Shown here: positions 43,829 through 55,833 of the stretch, in pieces
Layout of the letters: each line of letters starts with the position of its first letter
Numbering within the stretch: the stretch's first letter is position 1
Assembly (NCBI GenBank): GCA_015499995.1
Contig: JADNRV010000040.1
Location: 62,001-126,000 of the forward strand
DNA length: 64,000 nucleotides
Source of the DNA: Flammula alnicola
Taxonomy: Eukaryota > Basidiomycota > Agaricomycetes > Agaricales > Strophariaceae
Direction of reading: 5' to 3'
Translations under genes and position numbers: made by a program
Notes under the pieces: model-generated
Databases searched by the model: none
Told to the model about the DNA's origin: nothing
Seen by the model: only the letters and a program-made list of their open reading frames with translations

Positions 43829-45620
43829 ATGTCTACTGCTCCTGCACCTACGAAGCCACAGAAATCAAGGAAAGACAAGGACAAAGAAAGAGATAAAGAA
43901 CGGAAGAGCTCTCTGCCCCAGCCAAACGAACGCTTGAAGACGGTTATTCGAAGGCTGCCACCCAATCTTCCTGAAAGGGTCTTCTGGCAGAGTGTGCAAC
44001 CATGGGTCACTGAAGACACCGCAGTGTGGCGGATTTACTATCCTGGAAAGCTGCGCAAAAAGTGAGCCAATCGCTTTCCATGATCCGCGCCCATCGTATT
44101 GAGACGACCATGTGGATAGATTGAACAAGGAGAACATTCCATCTCGCGCCTACATTGCCTTCAAGAACGAAGAGCAACTCGCCTTGTTCAGCCGCGAATA
44201 CGACGGGCATACCTTCAGAGATAAAACAGGTGTGAAACCTACGTACTTGGGTCCGATGGGCTGGATGTTGACCGGGCACAGGGGTTGAGTCACAAGCTGT
44301 GGTAGAGTTTGCACCGTACCCCAAGGTTCCATCGGAGAAAAGAAAGCCAGATACTCGTAACGCTACAATAGAGAAAGGTTCGATTTTCCCCACTTATCCA
44401 ATCCAAGATCTCTCCTGATTTTTTTTTACGCCAGATGAAGATTACATCTCCTTCCTCGAAGCGCTCAAGGCATCCGAAAATGCTGAACCAGTGACATTGG
44501 AATCTCTGAGTAGGTTGCTATTCTGACTTGTATTCGAAATCTTATTTTCCTTATTCTAGTCGCCTCCACACAGCCAGCCCCACACCCGAAGACAACACCT
44601 CTCCTTGAAGCCCTTAAAGCAGAGAAAACCGCCAACAAAGACAAGGAAGCCATTCTCCGTAATCATGCACACTACAATCAAATAAATGTGGGGCCCTCAC
44701 GCAAAGAGGAAAAGAAGAAAGCTGGTGCTGCATCAGCTCCTCCGCCGTCCAAACAATCAGAAATCAAGACGGGTAATGCCACTAATGCGGCGGTTGCAAG
44801 CGGGAAGAAAGCTCAGAAGAAGGCTCAGGGTGGTGTCCCTGCTGCTACTGCTCCACAGAATGCAAAGAATGCATCCCAAGGAGCTTCTGGCCCAGCCTTC
44901 AAGAATGCCGCAAACAATCCTCCCACAGCTAAACCTGCTAAGCCCCCTCGAGCCCCTCGGGGAGCCCAGGCAAAGTCAGCTGCCAATGATACACCCCACG
45001 TGGAACCATCTGCTGCTCTCCCTCCATCACCACTTGACAGCACCAATTCAACTGCTCCTCCCGCGGTTCGCCGTACTCGCCCAGTCATCGGTTTGGCTTC
45101 TCGTCAATTTGAAGCCGCTTTGAGCGGCGTTTCTGGACTCGCTATTGCCGCCACCGAAAGAAAGAGGAGAGAGAAGGAGAGAGAGGCGCAAGCCGCTGCT
45201 GCATCGGGTGGCACCCACGTTCCCGCTACTCCGACTGCGCCTAGTGCTTCGTTTGCTCGTATCGATGGCTCTGACACAGATAAACCTGTCGCGCCTCCTT
45301 CGCCCAAGAAAGAGAAGACCAGGCGCGGAGGTCGGGGTGGAGGAGGTGGTGGCGCTGGCAGCTCTGCTGCTGCTGCTGCTTCAGCAAACGTACCTCAGGT
45401 CAAAGTGCCAAGCATCTTGCAACGCGCTGCTGATGGACCTCCTTCTAGTATCATCCAGAGAGACACGTCTGGACCCCCAAATGAGGCTTCAAATGGAACG
45501 ACATCACCCACAGCGGAACGCAGTTCAACTGGGCCTAACAGTCGTGGAGGCGGGAGACGAGGGCGGGGTGCTGGAAGAGGCCGAGGTGGTGCTTCCGGCG
45601 CCCCACGAGGCGGCGGCTAA
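43829..45620 (+). CDS. UPF3: Nonsense-mediated mRNA decay factor UPF3
   Basis: UPF3 bridges exon-junction or terminating ribosomal complexes to UPF2/UPF1. Exons 43829-44061, 44120-44229, 44282-44377, 44435-44509 and 44560-45620 give 524 residues. The Smg-4/UPF3 domain spans about residues 33-190: LKTVIRRLPPNLPERVFWQS, NIPSRAYIAFKNEEQLALFS, REYDGHTFRDKTG, ESQAVVEFAPYPKVPSEKRK, then DEDYISFLEALK. The remaining 330 residues are disordered, rich in Ala/Pro/Lys, with basic patches. They end in an RGG-like tail (SRGGGRRGRGAGRGRGG), suggesting RNA contact and possible arginine methylation. Phases close at all four introns. Confidence 0.94.
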
Positions 45621-47346
45621 ATCTGCGTCTTCGTTTGAACACGAATGCCAATTAGGTATTCATTTCATCATTACAATTCATTAGCACCGTCGCTAATGAA
45701 TCACTAGTCCAGGACCTTGCTGACTTCATCGGAAGTTGTCTTAGCGCACCTTCGATGCTTCACAGGATTCTTAAAGCAGCCTTACAGCAGCCTCACCCAG
45801 ACTACCCACGATAAGCCCCCAGCATTACAGCCGTTCCAAAGGCTTGGTGCAGTGGATGATATCGTCCTCCAGCTTCAGGCGATAGACTATGATCTGATCT
45901 CAGTTTCGTTCTATTGTTGACGCCTCTACACAAATGGCTCAGCACATATTGTCCGTACGACATCTGTATTCTCCATTACATGCAAGACGTGTATAACAAT
46001 CCAGATCCTAAATCTTTTGTAAATCAAAGACGTTCCTATCATATTTCTGCGTTTTTAGCTTAAGCGTTAAAGGTTCTAGAGGGTGGTAACATTTTGCATA
46101 GTAGAAATTGGGTAGATTTGGGTAAGCACTCATTGTTGCATCGGCCAAGTGTGGCCACATACTCATAATAATGTTGTTTCAACGTCCAATCTGTCTTGCG
46201 AGCCCTATCAAAGTCGATGATGCGGTATCTATGGACGCAGCAGTGGTACGGATTACGGACAGATCTTTCCAGAGGGATGCCGTTGAAGATGCACTGGGCA
46301 CGTAGAGAATATTGGAGTAGCCCACGTCGGGCTGTTCTATCCCATGCTAAGACAGCCCAGATGTGTGTCCTACAGCATGTCAAAATGTCAGGAAAGATGT
46401 CCTTGAAGTAAATGATAAAATTTACCGATCTGATAGCTTTTCACCAAAGGAAGTAATGGTTCCTGTGTCAGTCATCCACGTAGGATCGAGATCCGCTTTA
46501 AATCAGCCATAAAAGCGGGGTATTGCAGTGCCCTGCAGAACTTCCATTTCGTCGTATGTGGAGGCTTCACTTTCCAAGTCCTCAGTGTGGGCCTCATCTG
46601 AGGTTATAGGAGTCTGGGCTTAGGTATTTCGGCGGACGGGCCGGAGAGGGAGGAAAGAGATTTAGAAAATATGCTTATGCAACGGCCGTCTCCTATGATA
46701 CCTTAAGCTTGCGCAACGAGGGTGAGCTGAAGGTGTCCGGGTGGGGGTAAAGCTGATGGTAGGCGGGCAGGAGGTCAATCAGGTAAGACTGAAGGTTTCA
46801 GTGTACGGACGCCTTTTACAGCATCAGGTGTACGGCGTAAGAGGACGACGTCAACGTGCGCATTACTTTCACCTTTAGCAAGGTTTCTGACAATGAGAGT
46901 GCTGATTGCATTCGACGGCTAGAAGTAAAGAAAGTGGTTCAACGATTACCCACAGATAAATTGGATAGGTTCTCACCAGCGATTCGGGTATGTACATATT
47001 ACAAGAGCGCTAAGCGTTGAGACACTCGAGAAGAAACGGGTTCGGTTGATAAAGCATACCAGGTGGATCCGAGTACGTAGTCGATGTTGTTTCCCGATAA
47101 ATTTAAATGATAGAGGGGGTATAGATGCGTTATCACCATGAAATAAAGAGAACACAATGTCACAAACGCAGGCTGGAAGGGGAGCTTGAGAGGAAAGAGC
47201 ATCATTTCATTTAAATTCTTCCGCAGGTATCAACAAACGCGATCACGTGATCTGTGTTGAACTTGAAAGCCCCGACGACTAAACTTAGTTTTCGCTCTTT
47301 TCTTCTACCTTCCGCTCATGAAATACACGATCACGATCTTTGAATA
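45621..47346. other. Intergenic stretch with a kinase-like fragment
   Basis: Mostly non-coding. On the minus strand 46060-46383 encodes a piece resembling fungal kinase-like proteins (separate entry). The promoter of the SAP-domain gene lies at the right end. Confidence 0.4.
46060..46383 (-). pseudogene. Fragment resembling a fungal protein-kinase-like domain
   Basis: The frame contains HRYRIIDFDRARKTDWTLK, similar to the RxIDFxxAxK segment (DFG region) of the large fungal kinase-like families. It is preceded by GIPLERSVRNPYHCCV, in the place of the catalytic loop but lacking its HxD. No upstream lobe or flanking exons could be assembled. A degraded remnant is most likely; a chance match is possible. 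Confidence 0.35.
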
Positions 47347-50300
47347 ATGTCGACGACTACGCAAATTTTGTTTAACTCACCCGCGCTGCACTCGCTTAAG
47401 CGCGACCAACTCGTCAAACTGTGCAAGATCCATTCCATAAAGGCCTCTGGAAAGAATGTCGAGCTTATCCAGAAACTCAAGCAGCACGCGCATACTTTGC
47501 CGAAGGATTCGCCGTTGAGCATTGCTGTTCGAGGCGAATCTGGTGGACCAACGACGGAGGAGGAACATGAAGAGAGAGAGGAGGATGCCAATGACGACTC
47601 ATCTTATCGCAATCAAATGCCGCGACAGAGCGAACAATGGGAGATGGTCATGGACAGCATCCAGGAGGAAGAAGAAAATTCGTCACAAGGCACGCTTTCA
47701 TCGCAGCGTACATTGAACAACGGAGGCACCGGAGAGTTCGGGACAGGCAGTTCCAAGTGTATGTGTATCATTCATAAAGGCAGACTTTGTGCTCATATTT
47801 CCTCTGAATGCCTTCTCTAGCCACTACCGTAAGCTCGTCAATCAAAGCGCTTGCCACGTCCCTCGGCCTCAAGCGGGTCAATTCGAAAGCAACAACCACT
47901 TCAAAGAACCGCGCCGTATCTCCGCCACCTTCGAACGACGAACTCGCCATGAAGTCGACCCCTTATTCGTCCCTTCCTCCGGCCACATCCCTGCCACAAA
48001 CCGACCATTTTACGCTAGACTCTGCGCGAATGTCTATCGATGGTACTTCCGAGGTGCCTCTCCCGGGCCACGCTCTTCGCCCAGGCATCCAAGCTCCGGC
48101 GAATGCGCGGCTGAGTCTAGGGCTAGGGCTAGGGGCTCCTACAACCCCAACGCGACAGGCGCAACCCACAACCACCATAAGGCTCGTCTCCAACCCGCTT
48201 TTAAACCCTGGGAACAGCTTCGCCCTTAACTACCCATCTGGCGAGAATGGCACTCCCCAGCTCAAGCCGTTTAAAACTACCTTTGACATCTCATTCGGCA
48301 GTCCTGCGCCCAGTGGCGCGGGCTTTGGATTTGGTGGTACGAGCACTTGGCCGCCGAGGAGCGAGGAGGACGTGCAGATGAAGGGCATCTACCCGACGTT
48401 AACCTTTGACGACCTCCCTCCTTCCATGCCTGGGTCTCCAGCAACTTTTTCTCCCAAAGCAACCGGGCCTTTTGTATTTGGCTCTCCGCATCCCAAGGAC
48501 AACGTCAGTGATAATCAATTCCGTTCTGCGGCTGCTGCTGTTCTCGAAGAGATGAACCAGCGTCTTCGCGAGGACGGCGTTGACGAGATCGGGCTGGACA
48601 TAATTTCCAAGCTGCATCCTGATGCAAAGAAAGAACAACCAAGGGAGATCAAGCCGATTCCTGCCTCAAAGCGCGGCGAGATCACCGGCAGATTCCAAAA
48701 GCTGCATGATCAAGAGTTCCAGAAGATGCAAGGCATCGACGATCTTGTGAAGAAACGCGCAGAGCGGTCACCTCCCAAGAAGGAGACGGAGAAGGTCGTC
48801 GTCGGTAGGAAACGCAAGTCTAGCGTGATCGAGAGGGACGGTGGTGCTGGGCCGCGCAGGCCGAGTGCCATCGCAGGCAGAGCTAGCGCGACAAGAGTGA
48901 TAAGCAACGGCCGCCGTGCAAAAGTCCTTCCTGGAGCATTTGGGCTGGATGACGACGATGACGATGAAGAGAGGGAGGAGGAGGAGAGGGCAGGGAAACG
49001 CGTCAGAATGGATCCTGAAGCTGGTCCGTCCACCGTGACACCTGAAGAGGAGCGGCAGCAAGCAGATGAAGAACGCCGCCGGGTTGAATTGGACAACGAG
49101 AAGGAGGCAATTCGTAAGAAGCTCGAGGCAAATAGGGCAAGAAGGCGGAGCAGTGCTGCCCACGCAGCAGGTGGCCGGAAGAGCATAGGTAGACCAAGGC
49201 CTAGTGTTTTGAGTAAGGTTCTCTTTTGATTTTTCCGACTTATCTTGTTCAACATAATTGTTTTATCTAGCGAAACCCAAGCCCAAACCATCCAGATTTG
49301 GATTTTTATCTTCAGCGAAGACACTTGTTCAAAATGTTTGGAATCGTGGAAAGGCGCCAGCTGCCGATGCTGCGCCGAGCAACATCCCAAAACCTTCGAC
49401 TGTCGTGAAACCCGAACCAACGAAGGAGAAGATGGGGCCACCGTCATTAGTGCCTGCTAAGAAGTCTTCTGTCGCTGCGGCCCGTCCTACAACTGCTGTT
49501 GCCAGCGGAAGCAGGGCTCCTGCCATCCGGATTAATAATGCAGAGCACAAGGCGGAGGAAGTTAACGGCTCTGGTGCTACGAAGGGATCCATTGCGTCGT
49601 CTTCTCGCTCTAGGTCTCCGCTACCATCGTTCAACACCAGCTCCAGTCGGAATAGCCTCCTGAGCAATGGAGGTACCCGTACGAGTCGCACAAGCTCGGT
49701 TACTGGACCAGCGTCGCACACAAGCTCCTTCTTCGGCACGGGTGCAAGCAAGTCACGATCCAGTTCGAGCAGTAATATATCTTCCATCGGTACCAGGATG
49801 TCAAGTACAAGGGTGTCTCCTGCAGGTCTCGTGAACAGCATGGGCTCAAAGAAAATCATGAGCGGATCGTCCATTGCTTCGAGGACATCGACGACTGGAA
49901 CGGCATCTTCCTCGAGACTCGCAACTTCGTCTTCGAGGCTCCTAGCTCCTACCGCCAGCTCGTTGGCGAAGATGCATAGAAGCTCGACTGCTGCCTCATC
50001 TGGGTTGAAACCTTTGTCGGAAGATAGGCAACATTCGCAGGCTGCCTTGGGTACGATTACCAACAGCCTACCTGTCACCTCTCCGAAATCTCCAGCCGGA
50101 ACTCCTGGAGCGTTTTCGCCTAAGCCCGGAAGAATTTTCAGTAAGCCTCTTACGTTACCCCAACAATCAGGCATACCCACCCCCGTGAAGAGACGAAATT
50201 TGAGCGGCGAATCCTCCACCAGTGCAGGCGAAGATGGCTCTCAGGCTCAGGATCAAAGCAAGCCGAATCAAGGTGCTGGTCCTACAAGAGTCAGGTCGTT

Positions 50301-50667
50301 GAATGGACGCAAACCTCGCATCTCGCGATCCAAAGTCATCGCCCGCCTCGCATCACAGCGGGCCGCGACTGGCGGCCGTGTAGCGTCTGGCAGCAGCATC
50401 GCCAGTGGTCTTGCTCCCCGAGCGTCGGGCGCTGGGAAGACGCGCTCGAGCCTGGGTGCGAAGGTGTCTAGGGCGAGCTTTGGGGGCGGGGCGAGGTCCC
50501 GGCCTAGCGCAGGAGGAGCGGCTAATGGTTTGATGATGAGCGCCAAGAAGCGGGCGAGGCAGAGCGAGTATGCGAGGCGGCGCAGTCGGGTGGGGCCCTT
50601 GAATTTTGATGGACCTACGGATGTCAGTGCGAGTGGGAGTGCGATGGAGGTTGATGCGAGCCAGTGA
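47347..50667 (+). CDS. SAP-domain, Ser/Arg-rich nuclear protein
   Basis: Three exons, 47347-47758, 47821-49212 and 49271-50667, give 1066 residues. An N-terminal SAP motif spans about residues 13-45 (LHSLKRDQLVKLCKIHSIKA, then ELIQKLKQHA), a DNA/chromatin-binding helix-turn-helix. An acidic stretch and a low-complexity middle with FG-like spots (SGAGFGFGG, GPFVFGSP) follow. Next come a charged helical region about 370-450 (KRGEITGRFQKLHDQEFQKM) and a strongly acidic patch of Asp/Glu near 385-400 of exon 2. A long coiled-coil-prone stretch (EEERQQADEERRRVELDNEK) is followed by SRFGFLSSAKTLVQNVWNRG and a Ser/Thr/Arg-rich tail. Chromatin or nuclear-envelope work is inference. The pyrimidine-rich 3' flank starts at about 50690. 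Confidence 0.75.
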
Positions 50668-52810
50668 AGTGGGTTGTGTGGTTGAACGAGTTGTTGAAGT
50701 CGTTCTCTGCCTTGGTTTTCTTTGCTGGCAGGAAAGAGGTTTACTTTGAAATTTGGACTAGTTTGCTCGTCTTTGATCTTTTCCTTTCTTCGTTTCCTGT
50801 TCTACCTTTTTTATTTAGAGAACTTGAGCTGATTTTCTAGTTTTTCTCCTTATTTAGTCTCCTCTCGCCCTTTCTCTATCTCTATCTGTCTCTCGCTCTC
50901 GCTTTCTCATTTCCTCAAGTCTTGTATCGGCTATCCTGCCTGATCTTTTCTTGCATGTCTCACGGCTCTCAACGAACTCAAATTATACTTCATTATGATT
51001 TATGTATAGTACGATACGCACGACTCAATGTACTTACGCCAAATGGAATAGAAATTCCATCTTCTGACCAGAAACTTATTTTGCCCTGTGATAAAAGATT
51101 AGATCTTCAGGACAGCTTATGCTTCGAGGCAAGTATGGAAAATTGATCCCAAAGAAACTAATACTCGTACTTAGAACTTGGAGACAGGAAGGGCAATGTT
51201 TCATGGAACATTGGACTTGAAGCCATGTCATGACGTGACCGGAGTCACCGGACGCGACGCGTTACATCACGTGATACTCATTTAGGGAGAACAATTGGAC
51301 GGAGATTCAAATGAAATCCTCGGCCCTCGAGGTCGACCATTGTCCTCCATTTCTGGGTGCTTACAGCATTCAAATACATACGTGATGGGCCAGGCAGATA
51401 TAGGTTTTAAAGTTTTCACAAGTTGTCTTTCCTTCTTACAACTTACCACCACTTCCGAACCCCCCTTCGACTGCTTTTCGCCATTCGTCGCGCTAGTTCT
51501 GACCGATTCTCAGCAAGGCCTGTTTCAAGAGAGGACCGATTGGCGAAGCAATAGCATATATACTGTATCAAGTTTTGAGAGAAGAGATACGTGGAAGAGC
51601 GGTACGTGCAAGATGCCTTGCCCGCTGTCTCTGACTCCTCGTAGGCTGCTCAATGCATTGTCTATATGCGCACGTTCTGGCTCGCGGTCGCGCAATCCAT
51701 TACCGTGCGTGCCACAGTCCGCGCCCCAAACCTCAGCTGGCTGGCTTTCTACCTGCGAGCGCCTATTACTATGATATCACAGGCCTCGGAATATGGCTTT
51801 TATGGTCGTACCTTCTTTCCTGACGTCTTACCACCATCACCAAAGCGCTGGATCACTTCATTTGTGACGGTAAAGCGAGGTGCAGAAGTTCACATTGCAA
51901 GGTATGGTATATTCATCTCTTTCTTAATCTGCGTACTCTAATGCCTTCAATTTCATCATAGGCGCGTGAAATTATGATTATATGCGTGTTTCTATGACCC
52001 TTTTTCCTGTGGATTATGATCGCCTTGGCCAACAAAGTTTGAGGTATGAGCGTGATATAACTGTGGTGTACCCTGTTTCGACTTCCAATGTTTTATTGGA
52101 GTTAGCGCAGCATTGTGGATTAGCTGAATACCTCAATTTCAGTCTCCAACGCTGCGGACAGCGGCAGTCTTGTATTTTGAGCTTATACCAAGGCCAACCT
52201 CTGGAAGATTTCAGGGCTCAAATAACCGACGTCTTGTCTCTTGAAGAACATAGTACTCCTGATTACTGTGGCGACAATCGACCTGACCAACAACACTTTC
52301 CCGTCAAGGGCGATAACGCAACCGTTGGTCGCGATATTCAATGCGATTGCTCTCGGGCTCTTCCCAGTCTGGCTTTGATTGTGTTTTTTGGCCTTGTCCT
52401 GGCTATTATCTCCTGAAACCAGCCAATCCAAAAACCAATCCGTTGCTCTCCGGATGGAGTCACCAAACGAACAATGTGATGACCAAGCGGTGAGTTGCGA
52501 GAGTTTGGCAGGGCTCGGCAACTCTCGGTTTCTTCCGGACCTCATCAAAGCACCAATCACCATGATTGGTGACACGTTATTCCCTTTTACAACCTCACTC
52601 GGTGTTTGTATGAGCCCCAACACTTTCCGTAAATGGTAATAATTTGACGTCTGTCAAAGGATTGACTGGATTGCTCTGTTTCCTGGTTCTCCTTTCATTC
52701 TTGATGCGATGTATATAACAAGGTCGCGACCATCTTTGCTGTCGTAAGTCTTTTTGCCCGCCGAACTTTGCTCTTTCCCGTCCTCTCCAGTATTTTCATA
52801 TCGTCCAGCC
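50668..52810. other. Intergenic stretch with one possible small gene
   Basis: 50690-50930 is rich in TC, the 3' region of the SAP gene. The plus-strand frames 51295-51774, 51666-51941 and 51982-52416 are suggestive but could not be spliced into one protein. The last is listed separately. 52640-52810 is the promoter side of the Clp1-like gene. Confidence 0.4.
51982..52416 (+). CDS. Possible small protein with C-terminal hydrophobic tail
   Basis: This open frame of 144 codons starts MRVSMTLFPVDYDRLGQQSL. It contains several Cys (LQRCGQRQSC, CDCSRALPS) and ends with a 16-18-residue hydrophobic segment (LALIVFFGLVLAIIS), as in tail-anchored or GPI-processed proteins. No signal peptide is visible at this start, so an upstream exon would be needed for secretion. 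I recognise no family. An opposing frame (52183-52623) overlaps it and is less protein-like. Confidence 0.3.
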   Translation: MRVSMTLFPVDYDRLGQQSLRYERDITVVYPVSTSNVLLELAQHCGLAEYLNFSLQRCGQRQSCILSLYQGQPLEDFRAQITDVLSLEEHSTPDYCGDNRPDQQHFPVKGDNATVGRDIQCDCSRALPSLALIVFFGLVLAIIS

Positions 52811-53972
52811 ATGGTTCTCCAGAATCTCCGCCCAACAAACTTCGCCAAAGACCCAGACACTGAGAACACCCCGCCCAGTACAAGCTCCCACCCTAAAGGT
52901 CTCGTCTCGCGGCTTCAGGATGCTTCGCGTCGTCGCCGCGCACGCACGAGTGGCATGCCTGCTCGTAACCCCAAATACCATGTCGATCAAGCCAAAAGAC
53001 GCAGCAACGCAAGGCCTAAGACATCTGTCCGTTTCATCGTCACAACCGTCCCAACCTTGGCCGATGTTGAAATGGCAGATGCGGCTTCTTCTTCGTCCTT
53101 GCGCCCGAGGTCCTATCCTATCAGCTTGCCCAAGGAACTCGCCCGACCAGAATTCAAAGATATTTCTTCTGAAGCTCTCCTGGCTGTCGAACCGTCTCTC
53201 GAGGAGACTGATCTACAATTTCTTCGCGACTCGCTAGAGTCGCTCGGCCCTGAGTAAGTGACCTCTTTATGCCTACCATCGAACTCCGGCTTACAAAGTT
53301 GTTTTTAGACTTATGCAGTCATTAGCCAATGTGAAAGTCAATCCAGTGAAGGATAGATTACCCAAAGAGCTCACCGTTCTTGCTCATGACATGACTGCTA
53401 TTCTCCCAACACATATGCTCGCCGTTTTTGGCAGGCCGTCGCCGTCGTCTTCGGGCAGTGTCCCGTCTCCACGACCCCGCAAGGTTACGCTCTTCCCCGT
53501 CCACAGCCTCGTCCTCCTAGCCCACTGCGCGAACTTGCCCAAACCCCCCTCGGCATTGCCCGTTCCCCTGACAGGCCAACAAGAGGTCCAGTTGCCTATC
53601 TGGTCTCTATGCCTGCCGTCGCCACTAACCTACCCTCAACTCTCGACATATCTCTATACCAAACAAATAGACCATATCCTTAAATCGTTCTTGCCATGCT
53701 CCCCTCCATCGACGCTGATGCAAGACCCGTCGCAAATCCTTGCGTTCGCGACGCACCTATCGGCGACGTTTACCATCCAAGCCCTGACGAAGTACGCGCT
53801 GACGGTCCACGGACTATGGCAGAACGTGTGCGCGTTGGGCATATTTGACGATAACCTTTGGGATGCGATGGACGTCATGTGGAAGTCACTCCTCACGGCC
53901 CTTGCCATTGCAACGGGTGAACCTTCCCTCATGCTTTCTCCACAAACAAATCAACCGCCAACATCATCATGA
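52811..53972 (+). CDS. Clp1-like (clampless) protein A
   Basis: Two exons, 52811-53253 and 53309-53972, give 368 residues, close to the size of Coprinopsis Clp1. Clp1 proteins are basidiomycete factors needed for clamp-connection formation and the mating-type-driven dikaryotic programme. Their biochemical role is unsettled. The N-terminal half is basic and disordered (RLQDASRRRRARTSGMPARN). The conserved half runs from LPKELTVLAHDMTAILPTHM through VTLFPVHSLVLLAHCANLP and SLCLPSPLTYPQLSTYLYTK. It ends with YALTVHGLWQNVCALGIFDD and NLWDAMDVMWKSLLTAL. Only one intron was needed. It is convergent with a shorter relative 1.15 kb away. The family call rests on remembered sequence character and could be tested quickly by search. 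Confidence 0.75.
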
Positions 53973-55125
53973 GCTTTATATGTTTACATGCCCTTGTCTT
54001 TCCTTCTTGCATCTTCAATAGCTTCTGTTTGTTCTCTGTATCCCCTACCATCGGACACCGCATTGATTCGTTATATCTCCCTGCATCGTTTTCCCACCCG
54101 CATAGTTGCATAGTTTATGATTAAGTAACGTCCCATATGTTCTTATGTACATGAATCCAAAATAAAAGAAGATTCAAATTACTTATGTATTGTCGAATTG
54201 AAAGTAACCTGATTTGAAATGGGGGGTATAAGGGCCAGAGAAATGAAATTCAACTTCACTTGGTGACTTTATGGGTGTTTATACGATCCGGGTTCCAATG
54301 TAGAGGAACCGACGGTGTCTATCAACGAGTTGACAAGAGGAGCCGGAGGAGGAACGGGGATGACCGTTCTTCTGCATCCGCTGTCAGCCAGAGATATGAC
54401 GAAGAGATTTGCACGCACGGAGAGAAAATCCGATATTGCTGTTATTATGTCGGGTGGCGAGTCTAGACGGGTCATTTAAATATTTGAAGTTAAAAACTTG
54501 AAAAGCTTGATGAATTAATAAGACGCACCTTTCTTCATGTTTCCTTCTCCTCGGACGTGGGTGTTGAAGTTGACGGTATTTTTGCTGCATTCGAACATGA
54601 ACATCCAGATCCTTCAAGCAGATGATCGTCAATTCGTTATACGAGTAGAAAGAAGGGCTTCTCTCGGTCGATCCTGCGGGCCAGAAACGGAAAATACTAT
54701 TGGAGGATAGATCTTACACAAGGGTGTGTATTCGCCATCTGCATGAGACGAACTTCATTGACTCGGATGAGTGCTTATGAAGAGACATGTACTGTGTATA
54801 TCAAGAAAAGACAGTAGACAACTGCTACATACTCGGCACTAGATGCCTATGCGATGTAGTACTGGTGTGGAAATTAGTGATGTCGTTGGACTGCTATATA
54901 GAAGACTAGATAATATGGGTGTGTATGAAGTAGATTACGTGAGGGTTCGTTGTAAAAGTCGTAAAAAACATTCGGAGGTGTCGAGGCAACATACTATTAT
55001 AGGGTAGCGAGAGCAAAGCAAGAGATAAGCAGATCGTGAAAGATTAGGTTTGAGTTGCTGGAGTGCGGTAACATATTTAGATGGGTGAAATTGATGCGAG
55101 GTGAGGCCGATGTGATGACCGGAGA
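53973..55125. other. Convergent spacer between the Clp1-like genes
   Basis: This is the 3' flank of both genes. Short frames (54260-54466, 54384-54632) show no conserved features. Confidence 0.4.
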
Positions 55126-55833
55126 TCACTGGCGAGACCGTTGGCGAATGCGACGCGCCTCGGCCGTCACGTTCCACGCTGTTTGTACAAGCTCAAGTAT
55201 CCGAGTGTCATGAAGGCCCATGGCGAGAATGTTCTTCCAGATGCCCTGGTTGTGTCGGTAGATGCGTTCGAAGCGATCATCGCGATTGCGAGATAGGATA
55301 AGAGCCATGGCGGCGGCATTGGGAAATTCTTCTACCACATTGACAGGAAGAAGGCTCCACGCCAGGAGATTGGTCTCTATTTCGAGACCCAGACCATAAA
55401 GCAAGAGGAGTGGAAGAGAGCTGACATGCGGAACGGATATCTGGACAACCGGGAGGTTTACCACGAGAGCCTGGGAATCTCCTACGGTTCGCGGTATAGG
55501 AGCGATGGTTCCGGGAGGAGTAGGCGGGATGTTCAATTCAATGGGAAACCCTCGTGCAAAGAGAGTCGCGTCGATGGGAAGCATTAATGGTGGAGAGGCA
55601 GGAGACTGATCCGGTTGGGTAGCTGCGAGGACGTGGGTGGGCATGTGGGCATCGCGAATGACTTGCATATCAAAGGTGGTGCCTATGATTCCGCCATGGT
55701 GCGGCGTTGGTCGAACGTTGAAGTGGTGGCACAGAGCGCTGATGATAAGCGATTAGTATCAACGACTTCAGCGCGAAGAAGGGTGTACACACTCCAGAGG
55801 ATCCTCTCTTGCTAAAAATGACTGGCGCTGCAT
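55126..55833 (-). CDS. Clp1-like protein B (short)
   Basis: Two exons on the minus strand, 55833-55793 and 55738-55126, give 217 residues. The intron has a good CTAAT branch site and CAG acceptor. The protein begins MQRQSFLAREDPLDALCHHF. It shares the core layout of the neighbouring Clp1-like protein: hydrophobic VSSLPLLLLYGLGLEIETNL, LAWSLLPVNVVEEFPNAAAM, then the closing HNQGIWKNILAMGLHDTRIL, parallel to HGLWQNVCALGIFDDNLW in A. The disordered N-terminal half is missing. An upstream exon may exist, since the start exon is tiny. Being a diverged paralogue is inference from this shared pattern. Confidence 0.62.

Noticed and set aside
44825..45684. Leu/Arg-rich alternative frames over the UPF3 tail
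   Set aside because: They are shadows of the low-complexity Ala/Pro/Arg coding region; the UPF3 frame is continuous from the conserved domain.
49329..50219. 296-codon minus-strand frame
   Set aside because: It is the antisense shadow of the Ser-rich exon of the SAP gene; Leu/Val/Asp-rich shadows of Ser/Arg-rich coding DNA are expected.
52183..52623. 146-codon minus-strand frame opposite the small tail-anchored candidate
   Set aside because: No conserved motif; it overlaps the more plausible plus-strand frame and a small palindrome around ATCACCATGATTGGTGA.
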